This document shows positions 16,836 through 24,370 of a stretch of DNA of 28,499 nt, one piece after another. The DNA is taken from positions 1-28,499 of the IMG/VR virus record IMGVR_UViG_3300046811_000044; one strand, 5' to 3'. A program made the position numbers and the translations under genes. The notes beneath the pieces are model-generated. The model was not told the origin of the DNA and did not search any database. It saw only the letters and a list, made by a program, of their open reading frames with translations. The DNA comes from a virus. Numbering within the stretch: position 1 is the first letter of the stretch; every line of letters begins with the position of its first letter.

Positions 16836-19813
16836 TGGTTAATAATCAGTTATTTTTTACCAATGCTGACACTCTTAATAATGTTTTTACTAACGGAGTA
16901 TTCAACACCGACTGGAGTGCCAGTGGTGGAAGCTTTGGGTATGAATCCTCAACAAATCGTGCCTATGTCAATGCTACTTCCACTCCCAGCTTCTTCGGGG
17001 CTTCTCTATTCAACATCACAGATAATCATTTCTCTGCAAAAATAGATATAGCCCCCATAAATGGAGGCTCTGCGTTTACTGCATTGGTCATTAAGCAGGA
17101 TGAGACCAACTATGTATCCATGTCTGTGGACTACACGAATACGCTGCGAGCAGTATCTGTAAGCAGCAATGTTCCGGAATTAGTAGCTGCCAATTTTCCT
17201 ACGTATAATCCAACTACTCATGCGTACTGGAAGATCAGTAATGATAACAACCAGTTTATATTCTGGACTTCTGCGGACAGTGTTACTTGGACTCAGCTAA
17301 TATCCTTTGGATATTTCTGGGATACAACAAGAATTACTGTTAACTTTATTTCCGGATTCAATGGATCTAACGAATCTTCTTTACGACGAGCGTACATCAG
17401 TGTTGTCAACTCTACAGTAAGCGCCACTCCATTGACAACCACAGTTCGTGGTATTGACGGAGCTGCTGGGCCTGCTGTTGTTACTGATCCTAATGCTCTA
17501 TCTGCCATTGTTTCCGGTTTTGGTGGAACTCAGTCTTCTTTCCATGCCACTGGTGGATTACCAGAAGGAGGATTGACTGATATATCTGTTACTCCTTTGG
17601 TTGATTCGGCACGGTTTAGATATACCACTATTAATCTTCCGACATTTGCCGGAGGAGCTACAGTTAACTGGGTACGTCCTTATAGCTCCGCAGCTGTATC
17701 CACTCACTACAGAGATGGAACCTACTGGCCTACTGTTCACTCTGTCTATCCAGAATTCGGTGAACTGGCTCCGACAGATACCAATCCTGTGGCCTTGACT
17801 GATGTTCAAGTAGAAAAGGTTCCAGGACCGTATAACAGGTTGGATACCAATGCGGCATTCTATACTAAGACTTGTGAGTATGTTCCGCAGCAGGCCAATA
17901 CTCCTTCCGGTACGGCCGGTTCTACTTCGGTAACCCGAAGCAAGGATATATCTCTTGGCGGAGATTATTCCGGGAAGATGGTATTTGGGGGAACAGCTGT
18001 ATTGGATGGTATTGGTAATAGTGTTTACTATCCGTACCCAACCAAGTCTGCTCTTACTCCAATTCTTTACTACCTGTCCTCCAGTGAAATTATGCGCGGA
18101 ACTGTTTGGCTGTCCACTACTCGTGCTAGTACGCAATGGTATGCAGCGTTTGTTTTCTATGACGCCGACTTCACTTTGATATCTCAGAGTACATTCCTTG
18201 ATCCTTTTGCCACTCCGATTATCAAAACACATCCTGGATCGGGTGTTTGGCAGTCTGCCACGGTTCAGACTCCTACCTCTGTGGGTGGTGCGGTATGGGT
18301 CGGTGTAGTCCCTGTAGTAATCTCCTCAGGATCAGCCGAGACTGTCTATATGACGGGTCATAATATCCAGGGAATCAGTCCTAGCATCTCCAGTATTCCG
18401 ACCACATACAGTAATTCGAGAGAGCTGAATATTGTATTGAAGCCGGATAGGCTGAACTATGCCAGAAATTCTGGATTCACTCAGTCTATTGATGGTTGGC
18501 TTACGGGAAGTGCGGGAGTAACGACAACACCATCAGCTTCCGATTCATTCACAAGAACTGTAACCAATGGTTGGGGAACTGCCGATGTGGGTGGTTCTTG
18601 GACTCTTTCCGGCGGGGCCACAAGTGAATATAATGTAGGTTCTACGTTTACCAATAAGGCAGACCATGCAATTAACGCATTGGGGGTCAGTCGCAACACA
18701 CTATTGGCAGCCCCTACCGCAAGTCAGGATATACGAGTAGATATTCAAACCCTGGTATCTGCTGTAGGCAATTCCATTTACGCGGGAGTTACGGGACGTT
18801 GGGTAGATGCTTCCAATTTCTATTATGGAAAACTGGAATTAACTACCTCAGGCCAGATTTTGATAAGCATCTACAAGAGAGTAGCTGGTGTAGATACTGC
18901 CCTGTTTTCCCCAACTGCTACTGGACTTTCCGCCAGTGGGATACACACCATACGATTCCAAATTATAGGAACTACGTTAAGAGTGAAGGTTTGGAATACT
19001 GCAACGTCAGAACCAGTATCTTGGAATGCCACAGTTACTGATAGCTCTTTTGCCTCCGCAGGAAGTTACGGATGTAGAAGCTCTTTGGACAGTGCGTATA
19101 CCGGTGGACTACCTACGTCTGTATTCTTTGATAATTTCTTGGTCAATGGTACTCCCATGAGTATTGGTTGGGACACGACTGTAGGTTTTAATTCTTTGGG
19201 ATCTATGCGAGTGGATGCTATTGCTCCGCCTTCTTCGTACTCTGGGGGATCTACTGCAAAGATAGGAGCAGTATCCACACTTATCAATAACGGAGTTCAT
19301 ATATTCCCACTGGCCAGTGATCTTGTTATTGGACAGGTATACACCATTTCCGCCTATGTCAAGCAGGGTCCCGGTTGTCCGGATGTACTGATGGATATTG
19401 TTGATCCCAATTACAATGGTACGTTCAATATCAGTGTGAACAATACAAAGAATTCTGATCCAACAGCTACTATTGGTGGCTGGACCAGAGTATCCACAAC
19501 CTTCACGGTTCCACCAGATGGTTCTTCGGATTACGGTATGAGATTCCAAGTTCTATTCTCTGATCTACAAGCTTTCGCTCCGTTCTATTTCTGGGTGGAC
19601 AGTATCATGATAGAGAAGGGAAATCTTCTACAGCCTTATTTTGATGGTAGCTTTAGTACAGCGGATTACGCTTATGAAAATTTCACAAGTACTAATAATA
19701 GATCCTATTACTACAAGAATTTTACCAATAAGTCAAGAAGAATAAATGATATTATTGCTAATTATTCTCCTCTAGGAACTACTATTAATATACAAAGAGC
19801 TTTAACTCCTTAA
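16835..19813 (+). CDS. Large tail fibre / adhesin with LamG- and CBM4/9-like domains
   Basis: The GTG start overlaps the previous stop and has AGGAG (16823-16827). The 992-residue protein is nearly all beta. Residues about 28-205 and about 570-770 are concanavalin/LamG-like (in the second: SDSFTRTVTNGWGTADVGGS, IYAGVTGRWVDASNFYYGKL, FFDNFLVNG). The second copy appears nested inside a CBM4/9-like jelly roll, whose first strand is NYARNSGFTQSIDGW near residue 541 and whose rest runs from about 774 (VGFNSLGSMRVDA, YTISAYVKQGPG, GWTRVSTTFTVPPDG, FWVDSIMIEKG) to about 940. The last 50 residues are Asn/Tyr/Lys-rich. No catalytic residues stand out. It is the last tail gene and probably forms the long fibre that binds cell-surface glycans. 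Confidence 0.72.
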   Translation: MVNNQLFFTNADTLNNVFTNGVFNTDWSASGGSFGYESSTNRAYVNATSTPSFFGASLFNITDNHFSAKIDIAPINGGSAFTALVIKQDETNYVSMSVDYTNTLRAVSVSSNVPELVAANFPTYNPTTHAYWKISNDNNQFIFWTSADSVTWTQLISFGYFWDTTRITVNFISGFNGSNESSLRRAYISVVNSTVSATPLTTTVRGIDGAAGPAVVTDPNALSAIVSGFGGTQSSFHATGGLPEGGLTDISVTPLVDSARFRYTTINLPTFAGGATVNWVRPYSSAAVSTHYRDGTYWPTVHSVYPEFGELAPTDTNPVALTDVQVEKVPGPYNRLDTNAAFYTKTCEYVPQQANTPSGTAGSTSVTRSKDISLGGDYSGKMVFGGTAVLDGIGNSVYYPYPTKSALTPILYYLSSSEIMRGTVWLSTTRASTQWYAAFVFYDADFTLISQSTFLDPFATPIIKTHPGSGVWQSATVQTPTSVGGAVWVGVVPVVISSGSAETVYMTGHNIQGISPSISSIPTTYSNSRELNIVLKPDRLNYARNSGFTQSIDGWLTGSAGVTTTPSASDSFTRTVTNGWGTADVGGSWTLSGGATSEYNVGSTFTNKADHAINALGVSRNTLLAAPTASQDIRVDIQTLVSAVGNSIYAGVTGRWVDASNFYYGKLELTTSGQILISIYKRVAGVDTALFSPTATGLSASGIHTIRFQIIGTTLRVKVWNTATSEPVSWNATVTDSSFASAGSYGCRSSLDSAYTGGLPTSVFFDNFLVNGTPMSIGWDTTVGFNSLGSMRVDAIAPPSSYSGGSTAKIGAVSTLINNGVHIFPLASDLVIGQVYTISAYVKQGPGCPDVLMDIVDPNYNGTFNISVNNTKNSDPTATIGGWTRVSTTFTVPPDGSSDYGMRFQVLFSDLQAFAPFYFWVDSIMIEKGNLLQPYFDGSFSTADYAYENFTSTNNRSYYYKNFTNKSRRINDIIANYSPLGTTINIQRALTP

Positions 19814-19817
19814 TAAG

Positions 19818-19853
19818 AAAGAGACTATAGATAATTTCTATAGTCTCTTTTTT
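19818..19853 (+). terminator. Intrinsic terminator closing the tail module
   Basis: A perfect 13-bp stem (AAAGAGACTATAG, 19818-19830, with CTATAGTCTCTTT, 19838-19850) encloses a 7-base loop and runs into six T residues, with more pyrimidine after. It begins five bases past the stop of the 992-residue adhesin. On the opposite strand the stem is followed only by a broken T tract, so leftward termination would be weaker. Confidence 0.92.
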
Positions 19854-19872
19854 CTTTTCTCTTATAAAGACG

Positions 19873-19901
19873 AGTGTACTGCGTCTGGTCCAAGATGTCA
19901 A
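19873..19901 (-). promoter_or_regulatory. Candidate leftward promoter facing the terminator
   Basis: On the minus strand TTGACA (19901-19896) is separated by exactly 17 bases from TACACT (19878-19873), a good sigma-70-family / TAnnnT match. Transcription would run toward the tail genes, start near 19866 and meet the hairpin at 19850 almost at once. No minus-strand gene that I believe lies downstream. It could be a chance match, or produce a short RNA. Confidence 0.35.
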
Positions 19902-19941
19902 CCCATGGTAGGATGAAGCATCTACTAACTGAGGGAGACTC

Positions 19942-20199
19942 ATGATCTTTTTAGCAGTAACACTAGCAACCTTCTGGGCATGGGAGTTCATCTATACTCA
20001 TGCCGACTGGCTACCAGAATACGTAGCCTACTTCTTGGTACCAGCCATAGCAGTGGGCTTGTTCTTCACGCCACATCTTATCCTGTTTGCGTTGGCGTCC
20101 TCCGCCGTGGTAGGAATACTCCATCGGGTTGTTCACACCGCTAAAGCTTCTACTGTAGCTCTACCCCGTAGACGTTCGAACATCCCACCACCCCCGTAG
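19942..20199 (+). CDS. Small membrane protein, holin possible
   Basis: The 85-residue product has GGGAG (19933-19937) before the ATG. It has two to three hydrophobic segments: residues 1-17, about 25-43 (YVAYFLVPAIAVGLFFT) and 45-61 (LILFALASSAVVGILH). A short basic and Pro-rich tail follows (RRRSNIPPPP). Size, topology and charged C-terminus are holin-like, and the gene stands alone after the tail module, a common place for lysis genes. However, no endolysin is next to it, so this is only a suggestion. No promoter is obvious on the plus strand between the terminator and this gene. Confidence 0.6.
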   Translation: MIFLAVTLATFWAWEFIYTHADWLPEYVAYFLVPAIAVGLFFTPHLILFALASSAVVGILHRVVHTAKASTVALPRRRSNIPPPP

Positions 20200-20228
20200 T
20201 TGACCCGCCCGGACTGTCCGGGTAGAGT
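20200..20228 (+). promoter_or_regulatory. Candidate promoter with a perfect dyad in its spacer
   Basis: TTGACC (20200-20205) and TAGAGT (20223-20228) are 17 bases apart, and the spacer contains the perfect 7-1-7 dyad CCCGGACTGTCCGGG (20208-20222). This would suit a repressor operator controlling the operon that starts at 20264. The dyad could instead be the GC-rich stem of a factor-assisted terminator for the small membrane gene just upstream, though no T tract follows. Confidence 0.45.
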
Positions 20229-20263
20229 TCTTCTCGTCAGCAAGAAACTTTGAAGGAGGAAAC

Positions 20264-21517
20264 ATGCGGAACTATGACAAGCCGCTTACTTTTGTTCTGA
20301 CTGGCTCTGGTACCAGTACCACTGCCCATACCAAGACTCTACTTGAGGACTTTATCTTCGGTACTCTTGAGAACGTAGACGTGAAGTTCATTGTTCCGTT
20401 CTACGGTGCCAAGTCTTCCAGTCTCGGCAATGCCCTTGCTCTTCTCAAGGACTGGGGAATGGATGGGGATGACTTTATTCCGGTGGTTGAGCCCAACGGT
20501 GGTCATCATGCTATTGCCAGTGCCGGTATGTCTCACCAAGTTGAGGCAGGTACTTCTGTTCAGTTCTCCATCGATCTTCTTTCTGCGGCTCGTTCCGAGG
20601 GTCGTGATGTAGCCTTTATCAGCATCTTTAACCCTGACAGTGAGCAGGATCTTAAGGCTATCGAGACTGCAAAGGACTGGGACTGGCTTTCCACCCTCAA
20701 TCTTGCCGAGGGTCTTATTGATCACTTTGAAGGTTACGAGTCCATTGAGGATCGTGCTTTTCGTGAGGCTATCCAGCAGGAGTATCAGGCTAAGATGGCT
20801 GAGGACGAGCCGGAGAAGCCTATCGTTAAGAAGGCTACAACGCCCCGTAAGCGGGTTGCGAAGAAGCCGGTGGAGGCAGAGGACGTTCCTCTCACGGAAG
20901 AGCGTCAGAAGCCCCCTGTAGCCCCTGAGAAGCCTAAGCCTGCGTCTGGTCTCATTGCCAATGCTGTTGCCCGTGAGGCTGATAAGAAGCTAGCGCGGGA
21001 TCTTGCTAAGCTGGCTGCTGCTGATATGGTCAAGCACTGTAATGTAGATGCATTGGATGATGCAGAGCGCGCTTTCCTTGTCAGTAGTGGTCTGTATACC
21101 CAGAAGCAAGTAGACGATGAGCTGGCTATGTGTGCTGCTTCCGCTAAGGAAAGGGATAAGGTAGCGCGCAAGGAGGGAGAAGTTTGGGAAGAGAGGGAAG
21201 AGGGTTTCGTTACTGTTTACCAAATGCGAAATGGGAAAGTTCAGTCATCAGGTCCTATGCGAGAGAACACTGAGCCTTCTACTGAGCTGTCTGGTACTAT
21301 CACTATGTCTTCTAAGCTTCCTACTGAGCTTGAGCCTGCCAAGATGGTTGACCCGACTCCCGATGTGTGGAAGGACGTGGCCGCCGCAGTACCCGATATT
21401 ACGCATATTTCTGTTGCCAAGGAGGATCTTGTCAAGTTGAACGAGGGTATGCAGAAGATGGCTGAGGGATTCTCTGATGTTCTCAGCGCTTACAACAACA
21501 TGCTCGGAGGCGAGTAA
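20264..21517 (+). CDS. Unknown protein: Rossmann-like N-terminus and long charged C-terminus
   Basis: The 417-residue product has the strongest ribosome site in the window (GAAGGAGG, 20252-20259). Residues 1-150 alternate strands and helices (PLTFVLTGSGTSTTAHTKTL, VDVKFIVPFYGAK, GRDVAFISIFNPDS), which suggests a Rossmann-like nucleotide-binding domain; no canonical P-loop is present. Residues 165-235 are a Lys/Pro/Glu-rich linker (KKATTPRKRVAKKP), followed by helical segments that may form a coiled coil (ANAVAREADKKLARDLAKLA) and a C-terminal helix. First gene after the candidate promoter, so likely highly expressed and early. I do not recognise the family. It could be a regulator or a scaffold for the replication proteins downstream. 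Confidence 0.8.
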   Translation: MRNYDKPLTFVLTGSGTSTTAHTKTLLEDFIFGTLENVDVKFIVPFYGAKSSSLGNALALLKDWGMDGDDFIPVVEPNGGHHAIASAGMSHQVEAGTSVQFSIDLLSAARSEGRDVAFISIFNPDSEQDLKAIETAKDWDWLSTLNLAEGLIDHFEGYESIEDRAFREAIQQEYQAKMAEDEPEKPIVKKATTPRKRVAKKPVEAEDVPLTEERQKPPVAPEKPKPASGLIANAVAREADKKLARDLAKLAAADMVKHCNVDALDDAERAFLVSSGLYTQKQVDDELAMCAASAKERDKVARKEGEVWEEREEGFVTVYQMRNGKVQSSGPMRENTEPSTELSGTITMSSKLPTELEPAKMVDPTPDVWKDVAAAVPDITHISVAKEDLVKLNEGMQKMAEGFSDVLSAYNNMLGGE

Positions 21518-21723
21518 TGGCACAGGTTGGCGGAAACCACTACGAAACTATGGCCATTGCTCCATGGGAGATCATCAAGAGGAATGGTCTCGACTTCTGG
21601 GAGGGTAATGTTCTTAAGTATCTTCTCCGTTACCGTAAGAAGAATGGACTTGAGGATCTTATGAAGGCTCGGGATTATCTGGATTACCTGATTGAGAGGG
21701 AGTCCAGTGCATCTGACAATTGA
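21517..21723 (+). CDS. DUF3310 protein (SaV-like)
   Basis: The start shares its A with the previous stop; GGAGG (21506-21510) is well placed. The 68 residues match DUF3310 over nearly the whole length: GGNHYETMAIAPWEIIKRNG, DFWEGNVLKYLLRYRKKNGL, EDLMKARDYLDYLIER. The family is widespread in phages, sometimes called a nucleotide kinase, but I know no firm biochemical proof. Its compact helical form recalls a MazG-like fragment. It sits at the head of the replication genes, in keeping with a role in nucleotide metabolism or replication. Confidence 0.85.
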   Translation: MAQVGGNHYETMAIAPWEIIKRNGLDFWEGNVLKYLLRYRKKNGLEDLMKARDYLDYLIERESSASDN

Positions 21724-21817
21724 TTATGGTCCCATCTGGTTCTGGCTGGCATTCTATATGTGTATAGGTTTGATCGTTCTTATCGTAATCTATTTGGACA
21801 GTAAGGGTAGGAAGTGA
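21707..21817 (+). CDS. 36-residue single-span membrane microprotein
   Basis: A GTG at 21707, preceded by GGGAG with normal spacing, opens a 36-codon frame that overlaps the DUF3310 gene by 17 bases and ends in TGA within GTGA, the start of the next gene. The product has one hydrophobic segment (GPIWFWLAFYMCIGLIVLIV) with a charged end (YLDSKGRK). Without it there would be a 90-base hole in an otherwise gapless operon. The tight packing on both sides supports translation. Function unknown; single-span phage microproteins may act on host envelope proteins or lysis. Confidence 0.6.
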   Translation: MHLTIDYGPIWFWLAFYMCIGLIVLIVIYLDSKGRK

Positions 21818-22209
21818 ATTCCCATAACTTATGGGATGATTTATGGGGCTCTCCAGAACCGGAGAAGCCCCTTAAGTCATCTGGCTATAATTCAGTGACG
21901 ATGGCCAACTACTTTCAAAGTCTGTTGGTAAAACAAAGTTGGTACAAAGGATTTGGCATTGGTAATATCCAAGCCCTGTCGGGTCATTTGGCTCGATGGA
22001 AGAAGTCTGGACTGTCCAAGGAAGACTTGTACAGTATGATGGATTCCTACATGAAGATAGCGCAACGGTCAACCAATCCGGGTTGGCAGGATTTTGTCTC
22101 CAGGAGAGACCAACTTCTCTCCGTCACCCGAGTGGTTGACACAGAGACTGAGGATGACTACGATGAGGAGAAAGCAATGAGGGAGTACCTAGCCAGGAGG
22201 AACAAGTGA
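21814..22209 (+). CDS. Probable helicase-loader partner protein
   Basis: The 131-residue protein starts at GTG 21814, with AAGGG (21803-21807) upstream, and ends in GTGA with the DnaC-like gene. A helical core reads YFQSLLVKQSWYKGFGIGNI, QALSGHLARWKKSGLSKED, LYSMMDSYMKIAQ, with an acidic C-terminus (ETEDDYDEE). This K-x-G-L-S/T-x-E-x-I pattern is common in small proteins encoded before phage DnaC-like ATPases. I infer a replisome assembly role (adaptor or DNA-binding partner). No enzyme motif is visible; identity is not proven. Confidence 0.6.
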   Translation: MNSHNLWDDLWGSPEPEKPLKSSGYNSVTMANYFQSLLVKQSWYKGFGIGNIQALSGHLARWKKSGLSKEDLYSMMDSYMKIAQRSTNPGWQDFVSRRDQLLSVTRVVDTETEDDYDEEKAMREYLARRNK

Positions 22210-22904
22210 CAGTCCTTTCCAAGGAATTTTTTGATCACCGCTGGGATCGTGGTAATATTCCCACCAAGCTTCGTGGTATTCGTCTGAAGGACTATGTTCC
22301 TGCTACCAATTCGCGTACAGGTAAGCCGCATGCCAGTGGTATGGTGGCGCACATGGAGGCCATGGCTTTTGTAAAGGAGTTCTCTGATCATTATGTCTCG
22401 GAGACTCGTGCAAAGGATGGTAATATTCCTGACAACCGTCATGCTATCGGTAAGGGATTGATGTTCCATGGGCCCAATGGCACCCGGAAGACAACTCTTG
22501 CAGTTGCGACTCTTACTGATATTCAGCACCTTAACTATGGTTACTTCGGATTCTACATCCGTTTCTCTGACCTTAAGCGTGCACTGACTGATACCTTTAC
22601 CAAGGAGGAGACAGAGCGTACTCTTCTTGCTAAGCAGCATCTCAAGTTGGCAGAGCTGTCACCACTTCTAGTGCTTGATGATATTGGACAGGAGCATCGT
22701 ACCAATTCTGGATTTACTGAGAGTTATCTCCATGAACTTCTTCGGACACGCTATGAGGCTGCGCGTCCTACTATTGTGACTACAAATATTGACCCTGATA
22801 CTGACATGCTCGCCACCTATGGACCTAGCTTCCACAGTTTTATGCATGACGCATTTACTATTATGGAGATTCGGGGTTCCGATACAAGACTTACTAAGGA
22901 TTGA
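22206..22904 (+). CDS. DnaC-like AAA+ helicase loader with atypical Walker A
   Basis: The GTG start is in a GTGA overlap. The 232-residue AAA+ protein would load the DnaB-like helicase encoded at the window's end. Walker A is at residues 89-97, GPNGTRKTT; the position normally Gly before the catalytic Lys is Arg94 (codon CGG). Walker B is LLVLDDIGQE with Asp158/Asp159, followed by a helix and sensor-1 TIVTTN. The rest fits DnaC/IstB-type ATPases (LHELLRTRYEAARPTIVTTN). Length is normal. The Arg substitution may impair or alter nucleotide binding; the remaining motifs look intact, so this is not an obvious pseudogene. Confidence 0.85.
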   Translation: MTVLSKEFFDHRWDRGNIPTKLRGIRLKDYVPATNSRTGKPHASGMVAHMEAMAFVKEFSDHYVSETRAKDGNIPDNRHAIGKGLMFHGPNGTRKTTLAVATLTDIQHLNYGYFGFYIRFSDLKRALTDTFTKEETERTLLAKQHLKLAELSPLLVLDDIGQEHRTNSGFTESYLHELLRTRYEAARPTIVTTNIDPDTDMLATYGPSFHSFMHDAFTIMEIRGSDTRLTKD

Positions 22905-22905
22905 T

Positions 22906-23136
22906 ATGGAAGATAAGTACAATATTCATGATTTTATTTCCAAGATTGACTGGGAGGGCGGTGTCTATGGTGCTCTTGAGTATGGACTTACCGCCCGGGA
23001 TTATGATCTTCCCAAGCATCTGGTAGATTCTTGGAATGAAATTCGAGAACTCTTTGAGGATATAGATTCCCTGGTTAGTGAATGGTATCGTGAGTCGGAG
23101 AAGCATGCAAATACCGTACCTTTTGGGGAGGAGTAG
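22906..23136 (+). CDS. Small acidic protein of unknown function
   Basis: The 76-residue protein begins at the ATG two bases after the loader stop, with AAGGA about ten bases before. I chose this start over an upstream one (22789) that would lie inside the loader gene. The sequence is acidic and helical (DFISKIDWEGGVYGALEYG, LVDSWNEIRELFEDIDSLVS). No cysteine pair, membrane segment or known motif is present. It ends in TAG overlapping the GTG of the next gene. Probably one of the small early host-takeover proteins; no function can be given. Confidence 0.7.
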   Translation: MEDKYNIHDFISKIDWEGGVYGALEYGLTARDYDLPKHLVDSWNEIRELFEDIDSLVSEWYRESEKHANTVPFGEE

Positions 23137-23315
23137 TGCATATCTGTAATCCTGATGAGGTTGAAAAGATTTGGAATATCCTGGAGATGTTCGAAGCTAC
23201 GCCCGAGATTGACGAGCGTACTAAGCGTAAGATTTCCGAACGTATTGATTACGTATTTCAGAGCTTTTCCGATAAGGTATTCGACCACACTATTCATCTA
23301 TATGAGGAGGATTAA
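23136..23315 (+). CDS. 59-residue helical protein of unknown function
   Basis: GTG 23136 shares a base with the previous TAG and has GGGGAGGAG just before it. The 59-codon frame ends in TAATG with the next gene. The product is charged and helical (EVEKIWNILEMFEATPEIDE, RTKRKISERIDYVFQSFSDK). Gapless overlap on both sides and a strong ribosome site make it a real gene although short. Family not recognised. Confidence 0.68.
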   Translation: MHICNPDEVEKIWNILEMFEATPEIDERTKRKISERIDYVFQSFSDKVFDHTIHLYEED

Positions 23316-23518
23316 TGCGTAGATATCAGTACGAGATTAATGAAATTCATCAGATTTTTGAGGCAGAGGGTATCGCAATCCCTCAGGATTTATCCACATC
23401 CATGACAATTAATGATCGTCTTGATGATCTTCTGGATACTTTAGCTGATGAGGCATACGATAGGGGCATGGATTCTGCTCATGCCTGCTGTAATGATGAT
23501 TGCCAGAGTTGGTACTGA
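23315..23518 (+). CDS. 67-residue protein with C-terminal cysteine cluster
   Basis: The start overlaps the previous stop; GAGGAGG lies just upstream. The 67-residue product is acidic with two predicted helices (YEINEIHQIFEAEGIAIPQ; INDRLDDLLDTLADEAYDRG). Its C-terminus, HACCNDDCQSWY, has three Cys and a His that could bind a metal or form a disulfide. It ends in TGATG, coupling it to the nucleotidyltransferase gene. I cannot name a family. Confidence 0.68.
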   Translation: MRRYQYEINEIHQIFEAEGIAIPQDLSTSMTINDRLDDLLDTLADEAYDRGMDSAHACCNDDCQSWY

Positions 23519-24192
23519 TGACCAAAATACTTGAGGGAATCGTTGGTTCAACAGCCTACGGACTGGCTACTGAGAATTCTGATATCGATAAGCTAGGAAT
23601 CTTTGTTATCCCTACTGCGGAATTCTCCAGACTAAATCCACCACAGGAAAAGGATCTGAGTCAGGTAGCCACAGAACCTGACGTAACGCTCCACGAGCTG
23701 GGTAAGTTCTGCCGGTTGGCACTGAAGGCCAACCCTACTGTTCTAGAGCTTCTATGGCTGCCTGACGACCTTCTAACGACCATGTCTGAGGAAGGGCGAC
23801 AGCTCCGGTCGCGGCGTAGTTACTTCCTGTCGTCCAAGCTTGTGCGGGACGCGTACATGGGCTATGCTACGTCTCAGTTCAAGAGACTGAGTGAGCGAGG
23901 TACTACCTTCAGTTCTGATACTAAGAACCGAACCGAGAAGCATGCACGTCATCTCTTGCGCTTGATGCACCAGGGCTATACACTCTACACCACGGGAGAT
24001 CTTCCGATTCGCTTGGAAGATCCTGAGCGTTACCATGAATTTGGTAAGGTAACTGCGGATTCCACGCGGCATGCGGAACAGACTATCGAGCAATATCAGA
24101 AAATGTTTGATAAGGCTGAGAGTTTTCTCCCACCAGAGCCTGGTATTCAGGCAGTAGATATTTGGCTACGATCTATCAGAAAGAAGTTCTAA
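23518..24192 (+). CDS. RlaP-like nucleotidyltransferase (pol-beta superfamily, RNA-repair associated)
   Basis: The start is ATG 23518, overlapping the previous TGA; an upstream in-frame start at 23500 lies inside the neighbour. The 224-residue protein opens with ILEGIVGSTAYGLATENSDI, followed by DKLGIFVIP: the Gly-Ser of pol-beta transferases (Gly10-Ser11) and the metal-binding Asp22/Asp24 pair. This GSxAYG...SDxD form is typical of PF10127, which contains the RNA-repair RlaP family. A helical C-terminal part follows with conserved-looking LELLWLP, KARHL-like KHARHLLRLMHQG. The enzyme probably adds a nucleotide to RNA ends or mends them. A T4-type kinase/phosphatase lies 1.7 kb downstream in the same operon, which supports RNA repair. 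Confidence 0.8.
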   Translation: MTKILEGIVGSTAYGLATENSDIDKLGIFVIPTAEFSRLNPPQEKDLSQVATEPDVTLHELGKFCRLALKANPTVLELLWLPDDLLTTMSEEGRQLRSRRSYFLSSKLVRDAYMGYATSQFKRLSERGTTFSSDTKNRTEKHARHLLRLMHQGYTLYTTGDLPIRLEDPERYHEFGKVTADSTRHAEQTIEQYQKMFDKAESFLPPEPGIQAVDIWLRSIRKKF

Positions 24193-24368
24193 TGCCTCAT
24201 AATACTGTTGACCCATTTGACGGTAGTTTTGTTTGGTTTGACACTTCAATTATTCATCTACCTTGCGGTACTACCGATGCAATAGATGACGAGTATGATG
24301 AGGGCGAAGCCATTGATTGGATTTATGATCACAGTCCGGAGTGCCCTGCTCTAGAAAAGAAGTTCTAA
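24192..24368 (+). CDS. His/Cys miniprotein A (tandem paralogue)
   Basis: The 58-residue product starts in TAATG with the previous gene. It carries H22-L-P-C25-G and, later, A-I-D-W43, then D-H47-S-P-E-C51-P. The two His and two Cys are spaced as a compact zinc site. The middle is very acidic (DAIDDEYDEGEAIDW). The next gene encodes a shorter relative with the same residues in the same order. Function unknown; small metal-binding proteins of this size are often inhibitors of host enzymes, but that is speculation. Confidence 0.68.
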   Translation: MPHNTVDPFDGSFVWFDTSIIHLPCGTTDAIDDEYDEGEAIDWIYDHSPECPALEKKF

Positions 24369-24370
24369 TG
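24356..24370 (+). repeat. 15-bp direct repeat at two gene junctions
   Basis: AAAGAAGTTCTAATG occurs at 24180-24194 and again at 24356-24370. In both places it encodes the Lys-Phe stop of one gene and the ATG of the next. It brackets miniprotein A exactly, as expected if the two miniproteins arose by tandem duplication including the junction. Confidence 0.75.

Noticed and set aside
17558-18232. 224-codon minus-strand frame inside the large adhesin
   Set aside because: It lies wholly opposite a well-supported gene, has Cys/Ser/Arg-rich nonsense composition and no good ribosome site or promoter.
19863-19914. Rightward promoter for the small membrane protein (TATAAA at 19863 or TAGGAT at 19909)
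   Set aside because: Neither has an acceptable -35 hexamer at 16-18 bases; evidence too weak to list.
19860-19941. tRNA gene or attachment site after the terminator
   Set aside because: No cloverleaf or TTCGA-type T arm is readable, and no integrase is present.
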